Shown here piece by piece: positions 36,635 to 45,016 of a stretch of DNA of 64,000 nucleotides (positions are counted from its first letter, which is position 1; every line of letters begins with the position of its first letter). The stretch is from Candidatus Nanoarchaeia archaeon (GTDB lineage: Archaea; Nanobdellota; Nanobdellia; Woesearchaeales; UBA525). The translations under genes and the position numbers were made by a program. The stretch covers positions 36,899 to 100,898 of the forward strand of contig JANQNB010000008.1 of NCBI GenBank assembly GCA_028279755.1. Direction: 5' to 3'. The notes under the pieces were generated by a model, which made no database searches, was not told where the DNA came from, and saw only the letters and a program-made list of their open reading frames with translations.

Positions 36635-37201
36635 ATGGGTGGTGGTACTTCTGAAAAGCAGCCGAAGGGCTTGAAATTCTCTGTAGAATTGCCACATATG
36701 AAGCTCGACCTTGACGGGAGCGAAGGCTCGCTGCCAGAAGTGCGGCGTATCATCGAAGCATTGAACACCGAAGAGCAGGACGAAGGTTTCTTCGAGATTC
36801 GCGCGCGCTTGACTGACGAATTCTTCCAGCACCAGCCCCTGATCGCTCGCTTGCGAAATGCCTTGGTACTCGACGAGGACGTCCGCATCCTGAAACGGAT
36901 CATTCCCCTGGAGCAGGAATACGACCTTGACGCTGGCAAGGAGCACCGCCAGATCAACGCGGTGAATGTCAAGACCGTGGTTGCGAGCCTGTTTGACGAG
37001 CTCAGCGGCTCGATCCGCGAGTGCTTCATACACATCCGCGGCGAGCTCGGGCGCGAGCAGCAATGCGTGGTGATGGACGCGGTGAAGCAGCGCCTGGGTA
37101 TGGAGGTTGAGACCCGGTTTTTTTCTACCAAGAAGAACCTCGAAGGCAATGTCCTTGTCGAAGCTGTCTGTTTCGGCGAGGCCTTGGGCGAGGTGTGGTA
37201 A
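36635..37201 (+). CDS. Hypothetical acidic protein
   Basis: 188 aa, not recognised, soluble, with alternating helical segments (FFEIRARLTDEFFQHQPLI, VKTVVASLFDELSGSIREC). The ATG at 36635 follows a CAATATAAATCG TATA element by 26 bases. It directly precedes nrdR with no gap, so the two are probably co-transcribed. Confidence 0.6.
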   Translation: MGGGTSEKQPKGLKFSVELPHMKLDLDGSEGSLPEVRRIIEALNTEEQDEGFFEIRARLTDEFFQHQPLIARLRNALVLDEDVRILKRIIPLEQEYDLDAGKEHRQINAVNVKTVVASLFDELSGSIRECFIHIRGELGREQQCVVMDAVKQRLGMEVETRFFSTKKNLEGNVLVEAVCFGEALGEVW

Positions 37202-37675
37202 GTGTTGTGCCCGTTCTGCCGGCATGCGGAAACGAAAGTTGTTGATAGCCGGGATACTGCAGACGCTTCTTTACGGCGTCGTCGCGAATGCCTGAAATGC
37301 GCGAAACGGTTCACGACCTATGAGCGGATCGAGACGACGAATCTCTTGGTTGTCAAAAAAGACGGGACGCGCGAGCAGTTCAGCCGTCAGAAGCTGAAAC
37401 GGAGCATCTTATTGCCGTGCGAGAAATTGCCGATCAGCAACGACAAGATCGAGCGCGCTGTTTCGCGGATCGAGCAGAAGATCGCAGAGAAGCGCGGCGA
37501 GGTTTCTTCCAAGAAGCTCGGCGAGCTGGTCATGATGGAGCTCAAGAAGATCAACAAGGTCGCGTACATCCGTTTTGCAGCCGTGTACCGCGAGTTCGCT
37601 GACCTTGCTGACTTCGAAAGCGAACTGGGCAAGCTGTTGAAGAAGACAAAGGGAGCTGCGCGAAAGAAAAAGTGA
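37202..37675 (+). CDS. nrdR: NrdR-type transcriptional repressor
   Basis: 157 aa. The N-terminal zinc ribbon CPFC-x-HAETKVVDSR and CLKC, then an ATP-cone domain (TTNLLVVKKDGTREQFSRQKL, described at about 45-66) match NrdR, which binds (d)ATP and represses ribonucleotide reductase genes in bacteria. Found mostly in bacteria and patchily in archaea. The start is a GTG directly after the previous stop. Next to dut, it forms a small nucleotide-control unit. No NrdR box was recognised in the window, and there is no reductase gene here. Confidence 0.92.
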   Translation: MLCPFCRHAETKVVDSRDTADASLRRRRECLKCAKRFTTYERIETTNLLVVKKDGTREQFSRQKLKRSILLPCEKLPISNDKIERAVSRIEQKIAEKRGEVSSKKLGELVMMELKKINKVAYIRFAAVYREFADLADFESELGKLLKKTKGAARKKK

Positions 37676-37680
37676 TTCTC

Positions 37681-38106
37681 ATGGAGAAAGTCAGGATTAA
37701 GATCGAGAAATTGCATGATGATGTGAAGGTTCCTGGATATGCGCACCCTGGTGATGCAGGCATGGACCTGTTCTCGCGCGAAATGCGCACGCTCGAGCAA
37801 GGCGAGCCATACCTGTTCAAGCTCGGGTTCAAGCTCGAAGTGCCCGAAGGCTATGTTGCGCTAATCAAGGACAAAAGTGGATTGGCGACGAAAGGGCTTA
37901 CGACCATGGGTGGGGTGATCGACCACACCTATCGCGGCGAGTACGGCGTGATCCTGAACAACGTGACGAACAAGGAGTACAAGATCGAGCCTGGCGACAA
38001 GATCGCGCAATTATTGATCGTGCCCATCGCGACTGCTGAGATCGAGGAAGCAGGGCTTTCTGAAACCAAACGGGGTGAAGGCGGCTTTGGTAGCACAGGA
38101 CGATGA
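37681..38106 (+). CDS. dut: dUTP diphosphatase
   Basis: 141 aa, trimeric-type dUTPase motifs in order: HPGDAGMDLFS, KDKSGLATKG, GGVIDHTYRGEYGV, GDKIAQLLI and the C-terminal RGEGGFGSTGR. It removes dUTP and supplies dUMP. The ATG at 37681 is favoured; a GTG at 37672 overlaps the nrdR stop (GTGA) and would add three residues. It overlaps the HAD gene downstream. Confidence 0.95.
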   Translation: MEKVRIKIEKLHDDVKVPGYAHPGDAGMDLFSREMRTLEQGEPYLFKLGFKLEVPEGYVALIKDKSGLATKGLTTMGGVIDHTYRGEYGVILNNVTNKEYKIEPGDKIAQLLIVPIATAEIEEAGLSETKRGEGGFGSTGR

Positions 38107-38651
38107 GCGACTACATCGGCTTTGATTTTGATGGTACAATCGTTTCTCGACAGGTTGTTGAGGCAGCCAGCGCTGCATGGTTCGAGCATATGAGCGAAGC
38201 TCTGGATGATCCTAGCGTTGCGAAGCTTGGCGGCGAAGACTGGTACGACGACACCAAGAATGTCATGGCGCGCGCTGGCGTGAAAAAGGATTTCCTGAAA
38301 GAGGCCCGGGTCTCGTACGCAACAATCTACCTCGAAATCTTGAGCCATCATACGAACGATGTTGTGAACAAGGATATGATGAAAGCTCTGGCGCAGCTGA
38401 AGAAAAGCGGCAAAAAGCTCGCGCTGATCTCAACCACTGCGGGGAGTATTATCGAGCCCAGCTTGGCGATCCTTGGCTTGAATGGAATGTTTGACGTCGT
38501 TTTGGTGAGTGTTGAGAATGAGAGAATGGTGAAGAAAGACCTTTTGGATGAGTTCTTGAAGAAGCATGGGGAATTGGAGTATTATGTAGGGGATGAAGAG
38601 CAGGATAAGCAAGCGTGTTCTGCATTGAAGATAGAATTCCGGAAGGTTTAG
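38103..38651 (+). CDS. HAD-superfamily phosphatase
   Basis: 182 aa. Motif I GFDFDGTIV, motif II LALISTT, the motif III Lys (VKKDLL) and motif IV YYVGDEEQDKQAC are all present. The helical cap between motifs I and II is of modest size. A nucleotidase or phosphoglycolate-phosphatase-like role would fit next to dut but is inference. It starts in an ATGA overlap with dut. The last 60 codons are more AT-rich than the rest. Confidence 0.85.
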   Translation: MSDYIGFDFDGTIVSRQVVEAASAAWFEHMSEALDDPSVAKLGGEDWYDDTKNVMARAGVKKDFLKEARVSYATIYLEILSHHTNDVVNKDMMKALAQLKKSGKKLALISTTAGSIIEPSLAILGLNGMFDVVLVSVENERMVKKDLLDEFLKKHGELEYYVGDEEQDKQACSALKIEFRKV

Positions 38652-38654
38652 TGT

Positions 38655-39578
38655 TTATTCTCTAAAACTCACTGCGTCGACAACGCCGTCGCTGTCAAGG
38701 TCCTTACCCTCGACGATACGGGCCATGATGTTGGTGTTCTGGGCATTGCCCTGGATGAGCTCGTCGAAGTGCTGCAGGAAGGCGAGAATCGCTGCTTTCG
38801 TGCCAGGCTGGCGGCGCCCGGCGATGAAGAGGACTGCTTTATCCTCTGCCTTGGGATTCTGGCCCTTGGCGATGAGCCCGATCTGGTCGCTTTCATAGCT
38901 TGTCCCTGTGATCGTGCTCGTGATGGTCTTGCCGTCTTCCATGAACTGGAGCGGCATGCTCGCGTTGATCTTCGCCGCGACCGTATTGACGATCGGCCCG
39001 CCGATCACGATGAGGTTCTTGTTCCAGTCCTCCTTGCTGAACTCTGTATCGAGCTTCACGACCGGCTGTGGCTGTCCAGCGAGGAAACTTCCCAGGAACA
39101 GGGCGAGGTCGATCCCATAGCCGCCATCGCGCGCCTGCACCATCTGCGGCCCGTGCGCCATGGGAGAGCCGATCACGATGAGAAAATCAGCACGGCCTTC
39201 GTGGATGAACGGCTCGAGAAAGGCCTTGTGTGTGGGCTTTATTGCTGTTATCGCGCCTGTCGCCCGTGGCTGCTCGAGCAGCACGGCAAAGGCTGGCGCT
39301 GCTAATTTGTAGTATTTGGCGCTCGCGCCTGAGATCTCCTCGCGACGTTCCACCACAATAAGCCCTGCCGCTTCGAGCTTGCGCATGTGGTAGTAGATCT
39401 TCTGCTCATGCACCTCGAGCTTGCGGGCTATCTCATGGCTGTAGAGTGGCTGCTCTGCGAGCAGTGTGAGTATTTGTTGGGCCATCCCGCTGCCCGCTGC
39501 CTTGAGTTGGCTGAAGCTTGCCTCAGCACAGGGAAGACTGGACAGCTCAGCGTCGTGTTCAGCGAGATATCGGCCCAT
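38655..39578 (-). CDS. Helix-turn-helix regulator fused to an S-layer-like C-terminal domain
   Basis: 307 aa. Residues about 30-100 form an ArsR-like winged helix (LYSHEIARKLEVHEQKIYYHMRKLEAAGLI spans helices 2-3). The C-terminal 190 residues contain ADFLIVIGSPMAHGPQM, NLIVIGGPIVNTVAAKIN, AVLFIAGRRQPGTKAAILAFL and EGKDLDSDGVVDAV, the pattern of the S-layer C-terminal family (PF05124-like). Here, with no signal peptide, it is attached to a DNA-binding domain, so it may sense a ligand. A ten-base palindrome overlaps its promoter and could be an autoregulatory site. Confidence 0.8.
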   Translation of the reverse strand: MGRYLAEHDAELSSLPCAEASFSQLKAAGSGMAQQILTLLAEQPLYSHEIARKLEVHEQKIYYHMRKLEAAGLIVVERREEISGASAKYYKLAAPAFAVLLEQPRATGAITAIKPTHKAFLEPFIHEGRADFLIVIGSPMAHGPQMVQARDGGYGIDLALFLGSFLAGQPQPVVKLDTEFSKEDWNKNLIVIGGPIVNTVAAKINASMPLQFMEDGKTITSTITGTSYESDQIGLIAKGQNPKAEDKAVLFIAGRRQPGTKAAILAFLQHFDELIQGNAQNTNIMARIVEGKDLDSDGVVDAVSFRE

Positions 39579-39596
39579 ACTCCTATAAGATTTTTT

Positions 39597-39606
39597 ATAC
39601 TAGTAT
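39597..39606. promoter_or_regulatory. Palindrome ATACTAGTAT in promoter of the HTH/S-layer gene
   Basis: A perfect ten-base palindrome extended imperfectly by flanking A/T. It lies 19-28 bases before the start codon of the minus-strand regulator, overlapping its TATA region. Placement suggests an operator, possibly for self-repression; this is inferred. Confidence 0.4.
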
Positions 39607-39655
39607 TAAAGTTTTTTTAATAATCCTTATATATAACTGCGGGCTCAACCAGGGG

Positions 39656-39688
39656 ATGAACAGCAGAGGAGGCAGGGACAGCTTCTAG
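39656..39688 (+). CDS. Candidate leader mini-ORF upstream of glmM (MNSRGGRDSF)
   Basis: The TATA box CTTATATATAAC is centred about 26 bases before the ATG at 39656, the same spacing that marks start codons of most genes here. The ORF ends in TAG at 39686-39688, 22 bases before glmM. If the mRNA starts at this ATG, ribosomes would first read these ten codons, which could affect glmM translation. Evidence is positional only. Confidence 0.35.
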   Translation: MNSRGGRDSF

Positions 39689-39710
39689 AACACCTTCCCA
39701 GTATGAAACA

Positions 39711-41066
39711 ATGGCACAAGACAGACGGCTCTTCGGCACTGACGGGATCCGCGGCATCGCGAACCAATACCCGATGACACCAGAAGTCGCGCTCCAGCTC
39801 GGCAAGGCAGTCGCCAGGCACTTCCGCAAGAATGGTGAGGTCAAGGTCGTGATCGGCAAAGACACGCGGCTGAGCGGCTACCTCTTCGAGAACGCCATTA
39901 CTGCAGGACTGGTAGCGGCAGGCGCGAAAGTCTTCCTGCTCGGACCGCTGCCAACGCCCGCAGTCGCGCACATCACCAAGAGTTTTGCCGCAGATGCCGG
40001 CATCATGATCACCGCTTCGCATAATCCAGCGAGCCATAACGGCATCAAGATCTTCGACAGCCAGGGCGGCAAGCTGCCGGACGAGGAAGAAGCAGCGATC
40101 GAGCACGTGATGCTCGATGCGCTCAAGAAGAACGGTGTGGACGAGAACAAGGATACCATCGGCAAAGCCCAACGCATCGAAGACGCCCGTGGACGCTACA
40201 TCTCATTCGCCAAAGCAAGCATCAAGAGCGCAAACCTGGAAGGACTGACCATCGTGCTCGACTGCGCGAACGGCGCAGCATACTCGACCGCGCCAGTGGT
40301 TTTCAAAGAGCTCGGTGCCAGGGTCATCAATCTGAATAATTCGCCAGACGGCGAGAACATCAACAAGAACTGCGGCGCGACACATCCGGAAGTGATCGCA
40401 GACGCGGTCAAGGAACACGCGGCTGACATCGGAGTCGCGCTCGACGGCGACGCAGACCGGGTCATCATGGTCGACGAAACAGGGAAGGAAGTCGACGGCG
40501 ACCATCTGCTCGCCATCACCGCCCTGGAGATGAAGAAACAAGGCACATTGAAGAAAGACACAGTGGTAGGCACGCAATACACGAACAAAGGCTTTGACGA
40601 AGCCATGAAACAAGCCGGCATCACAGTCATCAGGGTCGAGAACGGCGACCGCTACATCCTCGAGAAGCTCCACAATGAAGGCTACAGCCTCGGCGGCGAG
40701 CAAAGCGGCCATCTCGTGCTCCTCGACTACGCCACGACAGGCGACGGCACGATCGCAGCCTTGCAGATCCTGAACATCATGAAACAACGCGGCAAGAAGC
40801 TCAGCGAGCTTGCGCAATGCATGACCAGCTGGCCGCAGAAGATCGAAAGCTTTGCAGTCAAGGAAAAAACTCCTCTCCCCAAACTCAAAAAAGTGCAGGC
40901 AGCGATTGCACAAGCAGAAACAGCGTTAGGCGATAAGGGACGAGTCTTTGTTCGTTACAGTGGCACAGAACAGAAAGCCCGGATCATGATCGAAGCCAAA
41001 GACAGCGCGAAGATCGACACACTCATCACCAGCATCAAGACCGCATTCCAGGAGGAAGGACTATGA
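39711..41066 (+). CDS. glmM: Phosphoglucosamine mutase, bacterial GlmM type
   Basis: 451 aa. The phosphoserine loop MITASHNPASHN, metal-binding DGDADR, sugar-binding GGEQSGH and phosphate-binding RYSGTEQKARIM are all intact; FGTDGIRG begins the protein. It converts glucosamine-6-phosphate to glucosamine-1-phosphate for UDP-GlcNAc synthesis. It heads a three-gene glm set, with ATGA overlap into the glmU-like gene. The promoter is upstream of the mini-ORF at 39656, so it probably has an unusual leader of about 55 bases. Confidence 0.95.
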   Translation: MAQDRRLFGTDGIRGIANQYPMTPEVALQLGKAVARHFRKNGEVKVVIGKDTRLSGYLFENAITAGLVAAGAKVFLLGPLPTPAVAHITKSFAADAGIMITASHNPASHNGIKIFDSQGGKLPDEEEAAIEHVMLDALKKNGVDENKDTIGKAQRIEDARGRYISFAKASIKSANLEGLTIVLDCANGAAYSTAPVVFKELGARVINLNNSPDGENINKNCGATHPEVIADAVKEHAADIGVALDGDADRVIMVDETGKEVDGDHLLAITALEMKKQGTLKKDTVVGTQYTNKGFDEAMKQAGITVIRVENGDRYILEKLHNEGYSLGGEQSGHLVLLDYATTGDGTIAALQILNIMKQRGKKLSELAQCMTSWPQKIESFAVKEKTPLPKLKKVQAAIAQAETALGDKGRVFVRYSGTEQKARIMIEAKDSAKIDTLITSIKTAFQEEGL

Positions 41067-42028
41067 ACGCAGTCATCACCTGCCTCAGCGAAGCTACCCT
41101 CGGAGCGCCGATCACCACAACCCGGCCGTACGCGCTCGTCCCAGTCATCAACATTCCAGTTGTACAACACCAGATAGCAGCGCTGAAAGGATACAAAGTT
41201 ACAGTCGTCACGAACAACGAACAGCTCATGGCATACTGCAAGGACGCGAAGATCGCCTGCCTCCACGTCGAAGACAAGGACCTGGAAAAAGTCCTACCCT
41301 CAGCCTCGCTGATTGTGCCTGGCGACATCCTGTTCGAGAAACCGGTCGAGACAGGAAAGCCCACCATACTCACCACGCACGACGGCAGCGAAGAAGAGGA
41401 AGCAGTGAAAGCAGTCCTCGTCACCCTGGGCCAGGAGCCATTGCGCGAACAAATAGACGCGCTGCGCGTCAACTATCCTTGGGAGATCCTCAACGCGAAC
41501 CAAGCGCTCATCAAGAAGATCAAGAAGCACGTGGACAAGAGCGTGCAGATCGAAGAGAACGTGACGATCAACGGCGACGTCGTCATCGGCAAAGGCACAA
41601 TCATCAAAGGCAACAGCTATCTCGAAGGCCCTTTGGTGATCGGCGAGAACTGCACCATCGGACCATTGGCGCACATCAGGCCAGACACAGCCATCGGCGA
41701 CAAATGCCACATCGGCAAGACAGAAGTGTACGACTGCGTCATCATGCAAGGAACAGTCAGCAAGCACCACGCCTACCTCGGCCATAGCGTGCTTGGAGAA
41801 GACGTCAACGTCGGCGCATTCACAGTCACGGCAGACTATCGCCACGACGCGCAGGAACACACTACCCTGGTGAAAGGAGAGAAAGTCAAGACAGGGCGAC
41901 GCAAGGTCGGTGCGTTCATCGGCGACCATGCCCGCTTGGCAGTGAGCAGTTTCTTCTACCCTGGAAGGAAGCTGCCAAAGCAAGGAACCACTGTGCCAGG
42001 AGAAGTCATCGAAAAAGACAGAGGGTAA
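41063..42028 (+). CDS. GlmU-like protein: degenerate nucleotidyltransferase plus left-handed beta-helix acyltransferase
   Basis: 321 aa. The C-terminal half (about 160-320) is a left-handed beta-helix of hexapeptide repeats with GPLAHIRPDTAIGDKCHIG and VGAFTVTADYRHDA, as in GlmU and its archaeal counterparts. The N-terminal third corresponds to a nucleotidyltransferase domain (RPYALVPVINIPVVQHQI), but the usual glycine-rich GxGTRM loop is replaced by SEATLGAPITTT and the domain is short. The acetyltransferase step is likely; uridylyltransfer may be lost or supplied elsewhere. Placement between glmM and glmS supports UDP-GlcNAc synthesis. Confidence 0.8.
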   Translation: MNAVITCLSEATLGAPITTTRPYALVPVINIPVVQHQIAALKGYKVTVVTNNEQLMAYCKDAKIACLHVEDKDLEKVLPSASLIVPGDILFEKPVETGKPTILTTHDGSEEEEAVKAVLVTLGQEPLREQIDALRVNYPWEILNANQALIKKIKKHVDKSVQIEENVTINGDVVIGKGTIIKGNSYLEGPLVIGENCTIGPLAHIRPDTAIGDKCHIGKTEVYDCVIMQGTVSKHHAYLGHSVLGEDVNVGAFTVTADYRHDAQEHTTLVKGEKVKTGRRKVGAFIGDHARLAVSSFFYPGRKLPKQGTTVPGEVIEKDRG

Positions 42029-42032
42029 GGAA

Positions 42033-43742
42033 ATGTGCGGCATCATCGGCATCAACGCAACAGAACCATATACGTCGCAAGAGCTCCTGAGCAGGCTGAA
42101 GAAGCTCGAATACCGGGGCTATGACTCCTGGGGCTATTGGAACGGCACGCAACTCGTCAAAAAGGTCGGCAAGATCGAAGTGAGCGACGACCAGCAGGCA
42201 GTGAACGTGGCGATCAGCCACACCCGCTGGGCGACGCACGGCGGCGTGAACGAGAAAAACGCGCACCCGCACCGCGCAGGCAAAGTCACGATCGTCCACA
42301 ACGGGATCATCGACAACTGGAAAGAGCTCCGCACAGGCCTGGAAGCCAAAGGACGCGGCTTCCGCAGCGAGACCGACAGCGAAGCCATTGCCCATTACAT
42401 CGACACTGCCTTGAACGAAGGCAAGGACATTCTCGCCATCATCAAGCTCCTCATCGAAGAGATCCACGGCACCTTCGCAAGCCTGATCATGATCGACGGT
42501 GACGACACGCTCTACGCGATGAAACGCGACAGTCCACTCGCGCTCGGTGTGTGCAAGGACCGCATGATACTCGGGAGCGACATCTACGCGTTCAGTGACA
42601 CGACGAACGAAGCCATCTTCTTCGAGAACGACGAATACGCAACCATCAGGCCGACCGGCTACACCTTCTACAAGAACGGCGAAGAGCTGGTGAAAGAAGC
42701 CAAAGCCTTCAAATGGACAACCATGGAAGAAGACAAGCAGGAATACGCGCACTTTATGCTCAAAGAGATCCACGAAGAGCCGAGCGTGAACCAACGCCTG
42801 ATCGATAGCCTGCAGACAGAGCAGGACGTGCACTTCAAGGAGCTCGTCGACCTGATCAAGAACGCGAAAAAGACAGTCTTCACCGCAGCCGGTACAGCAT
42901 ATCATGCAAGCTTGCTTGGCGCGAGTTTTCTCCATAAGTGTGGGGTGAACGCGCAAGCCATCATTGCATCAGAATTCGAGAACTTCATCACCATCGACGA
43001 CGAAACCCTTGTCATCGCGGTGAGCCAGAGCGGCGAAACTATGGACGTGATCGAGGCATTGAAGTACAGCAAGGACAAGGGAGCGACGATCGCGAGCATT
43101 GTCAACGTGCCCTACAGCACGATCGAGCGCATGAGCAGTCTCTCGCTCCAGATCTTGGCAGGCCAGGAAGTGGCAGTGGCTTCGACAAAAGCCTTTGCCA
43201 ACCAAGCGACTGTGATGCTCGCGCTTGCGCAGGAATTCGGCTATGCCAACGGCCTTGCCGGCATGCCCAAGAAGCTTGCTGGCGTGCTCGCGTTCGAGCC
43301 TGAGCTGCAGAAGCTGGCGCAGGAATTGCACGAGCACCGCGACTTGTATGTGCTCGGCCGCGGCTTGGGGTATCCGGTGGCGCGCGAGATCGCATTGAAG
43401 ATCAAGGAAATCAGCTATGTGCATGCCGAAGGCATGATGGGCGGCGAGCTCAAGCACGGGACGATCGCGCTGATCGAGAACGGCACGCCGGTGATCAGTC
43501 TCGTGTACAACGACGATCCGAAGATGCGGAGCAGCACGCAGGAAGTGAAAGCGCGTGGCGCGCGAACCATCGTGATCGGTACGACGCCGCAGGCAGAACT
43601 CAACGTGCCTGCAGAGAGCGAAGCGGAATTCGCGATCCTCGCAAGCACGCTGGGGCAATTGCTCGCATACTACATCGCGCTCGCGCGCAACCTGCCAATC
43701 GACAAGCCGAGAAATCTGGCGAAATCAGTAACAGTACTTTAG
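42033..43742 (+). CDS. glmS: Glutamine--fructose-6-phosphate aminotransferase
   Basis: 569 aa. The N-terminal Cys nucleophile domain begins MCGIIGIN and includes HTRWATHGG and NGIIDNW; two SIS isomerase domains follow (VFTAAGTAYHASLL, AVSQSGETMDVIEAL, and GRGLGYPVAREIALKIKE), ending DKPRNLAKSVTVL. It makes glucosamine-6-phosphate, the first step of UDP-GlcNAc synthesis. The length is slightly shorter than the about 600 residues of bacterial GlmS. The stop codon is followed at once by a GGTGAT sequence and a mini-ORF. There is no sign of the bacterial glmS ribozyme upstream. Confidence 0.96.
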   Translation: MCGIIGINATEPYTSQELLSRLKKLEYRGYDSWGYWNGTQLVKKVGKIEVSDDQQAVNVAISHTRWATHGGVNEKNAHPHRAGKVTIVHNGIIDNWKELRTGLEAKGRGFRSETDSEAIAHYIDTALNEGKDILAIIKLLIEEIHGTFASLIMIDGDDTLYAMKRDSPLALGVCKDRMILGSDIYAFSDTTNEAIFFENDEYATIRPTGYTFYKNGEELVKEAKAFKWTTMEEDKQEYAHFMLKEIHEEPSVNQRLIDSLQTEQDVHFKELVDLIKNAKKTVFTAAGTAYHASLLGASFLHKCGVNAQAIIASEFENFITIDDETLVIAVSQSGETMDVIEALKYSKDKGATIASIVNVPYSTIERMSSLSLQILAGQEVAVASTKAFANQATVMLALAQEFGYANGLAGMPKKLAGVLAFEPELQKLAQELHEHRDLYVLGRGLGYPVAREIALKIKEISYVHAEGMMGGELKHGTIALIENGTPVISLVYNDDPKMRSSTQEVKARGARTIVIGTTPQAELNVPAESEAEFAILASTLGQLLAYYIALARNLPIDKPRNLAKSVTVL

Positions 43743-43750
43743 GTGATACT

Positions 43751-43780
43751 ATGGTTGGCGGAACGCCAACCTGGGAATGA
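43751..43780 (+). CDS. Leader mini-ORF (MVGGTPTWE) containing a hairpin, before the citryl-CoA synthetase-like operon
   Basis: A canonical GGTGAT (43742-43747) lies three bases before this ATG, the same sequence and spacing seen before the genes at 30368 and 46031. Nine codons end in TGA. GGTTGGCG (43753-43760) and CGCCAACC (43764-43771) form an eight-pair hairpin with a GAA loop inside the mini-ORF. It is in the same frame as the following gene, separated by two in-frame TGA codons. A translation-coupled regulatory leader is likely (inference). Confidence 0.45.
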   Translation: MVGGTPTWE

Positions 43781-43795
43781 ACGGAGTGAATGACC

Positions 43796-45016
43796 ATGAA
43801 ACTGTTCGAACATCAAGGAAAGGCACTGCTCAAACAGGCTGGCATCAGGGTTCCCCCAGGAATCGTGACTGACAACAAGAGCTACATCAACCTGAGCCAC
43901 CACAAAGAACGCTACAAGGACTTCTTCTTCGAGAACAAGGAAGTCGTGATCAAAGCCCAAGTCATCGGCGGCAAGCGGAAAAAGAAAGGGCTGATCGTCG
44001 AATGCAACGACTACGGGGAGAGCCTGAAGCTGATCGACAAGCTGTACAACGAGCAATGGAATGGCGGCCTGATCACGACCTTGCTGATCGAGAAACAATT
44101 GGAGATCGCGCAGGAATACTACCTGAGCATCTTGTGGGACACCAGGAGTCGAGGTCCGATGATCTTGCTCGGCAAAGGCGGCATCGATGTTGAGGAAGGA
44201 GAGAAACCGTGCGAGCTGCACGTCTCGATCCTTGACGGCCTGCATGACTACCAGGCACGCGCCCTGGCAAAGGATGCAGGCTTTAAGGGCAGGGCCATGA
44301 GCGGCATGGCAGGATTCATCAAGAAAGCATATGAGTGCTTCCTGCAATACGACTGCCGCATCCTCGAGATCAATCCAGTGATCAAGACTCCTGAGGGCTT
44401 GCTCTATGCTGGCGACGCGAAGATCACCATAGATGATTCAGGCGTGACACGGCAAGAAGCGTTCAAGGACGTGACAGAAATAGAAGATACGAGCGTCCTG
44501 ACAGAACGCGCGTTAGAAGCGCGGAAGATCGACTATCACGACCACCGTGGCGTGGCTGGCAAGACCTTTGTCGAGTTCGACGGGGACATCGCAGTCCTGG
44601 CAAGCGGCGGGGGTGGCTCGCTGACAGTCATGGATGCTATCCTCGAAGCTGGCGGCAAGCCAGCCAACTATGTCGAGTACAGCGGGGACCCGCCAAAAGA
44701 GAAAGTGAGGAAGCTCACGACCATCACGCTGGGCAAGCCGGGCTTGAAAGGCTGCCTGGTTGTCGGCGGACGCGCGAACTTCACTGACATCTTCGAAACA
44801 CTCAGCGGCGTGGCAGAAGGCATTGAAGCATTGCCAGAAATGCCAAAATATCCGATCGTGGTGCGGCGCGCAGGGCCACGAGACAAAGAGGGTTTTGAGA
44901 TGCTGAAAAAGTTCGCGGCAAAGCACAAGCTTGACATGACCTTGTTTGGCGAGGAAGTTTCCATGAGCGAGGCTGCCAAACTCATGGTTGAAAAGGCTTA
45001 TGGGGTGAAAGCATGA
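43796..45016 (+). CDS. SucC-like ATP-grasp subunit, citryl-CoA synthetase / ATP-citrate lyase type
   Basis: 406 aa from the ATG at 43796, which has GGAGTGA six bases upstream; another ATG lies two codons earlier. The ATP-grasp region VVIKAQVIGGKRKKKGLIVE has the basic G-K-R-K-K-K-G form closer to ATP-citrate lyase (RGKxG) than to succinyl-CoA synthetase. CRILEINPVIKTPEG is the metal-binding motif, and LASGGGGSLTVMD begins the CoA-ligase-type C-terminal domain. With its neighbours it matches the three-part organisation of citryl-CoA synthetase plus lyase known from Hydrogenobacter. Succinyl-CoA ligase is the alternative. Confidence 0.72.
   Translation: MKLFEHQGKALLKQAGIRVPPGIVTDNKSYINLSHHKERYKDFFFENKEVVIKAQVIGGKRKKKGLIVECNDYGESLKLIDKLYNEQWNGGLITTLLIEKQLEIAQEYYLSILWDTRSRGPMILLGKGGIDVEEGEKPCELHVSILDGLHDYQARALAKDAGFKGRAMSGMAGFIKKAYECFLQYDCRILEINPVIKTPEGLLYAGDAKITIDDSGVTRQEAFKDVTEIEDTSVLTERALEARKIDYHDHRGVAGKTFVEFDGDIAVLASGGGGSLTVMDAILEAGGKPANYVEYSGDPPKEKVRKLTTITLGKPGLKGCLVVGGRANFTDIFETLSGVAEGIEALPEMPKYPIVVRRAGPRDKEGFEMLKKFAAKHKLDMTLFGEEVSMSEAAKLMVEKAYGVKA

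Noticed and set aside
41990..42032. glmS ribozyme or riboswitch before glmS
   Set aside because: Only four bases separate the two genes and no conserved ribozyme core is visible.
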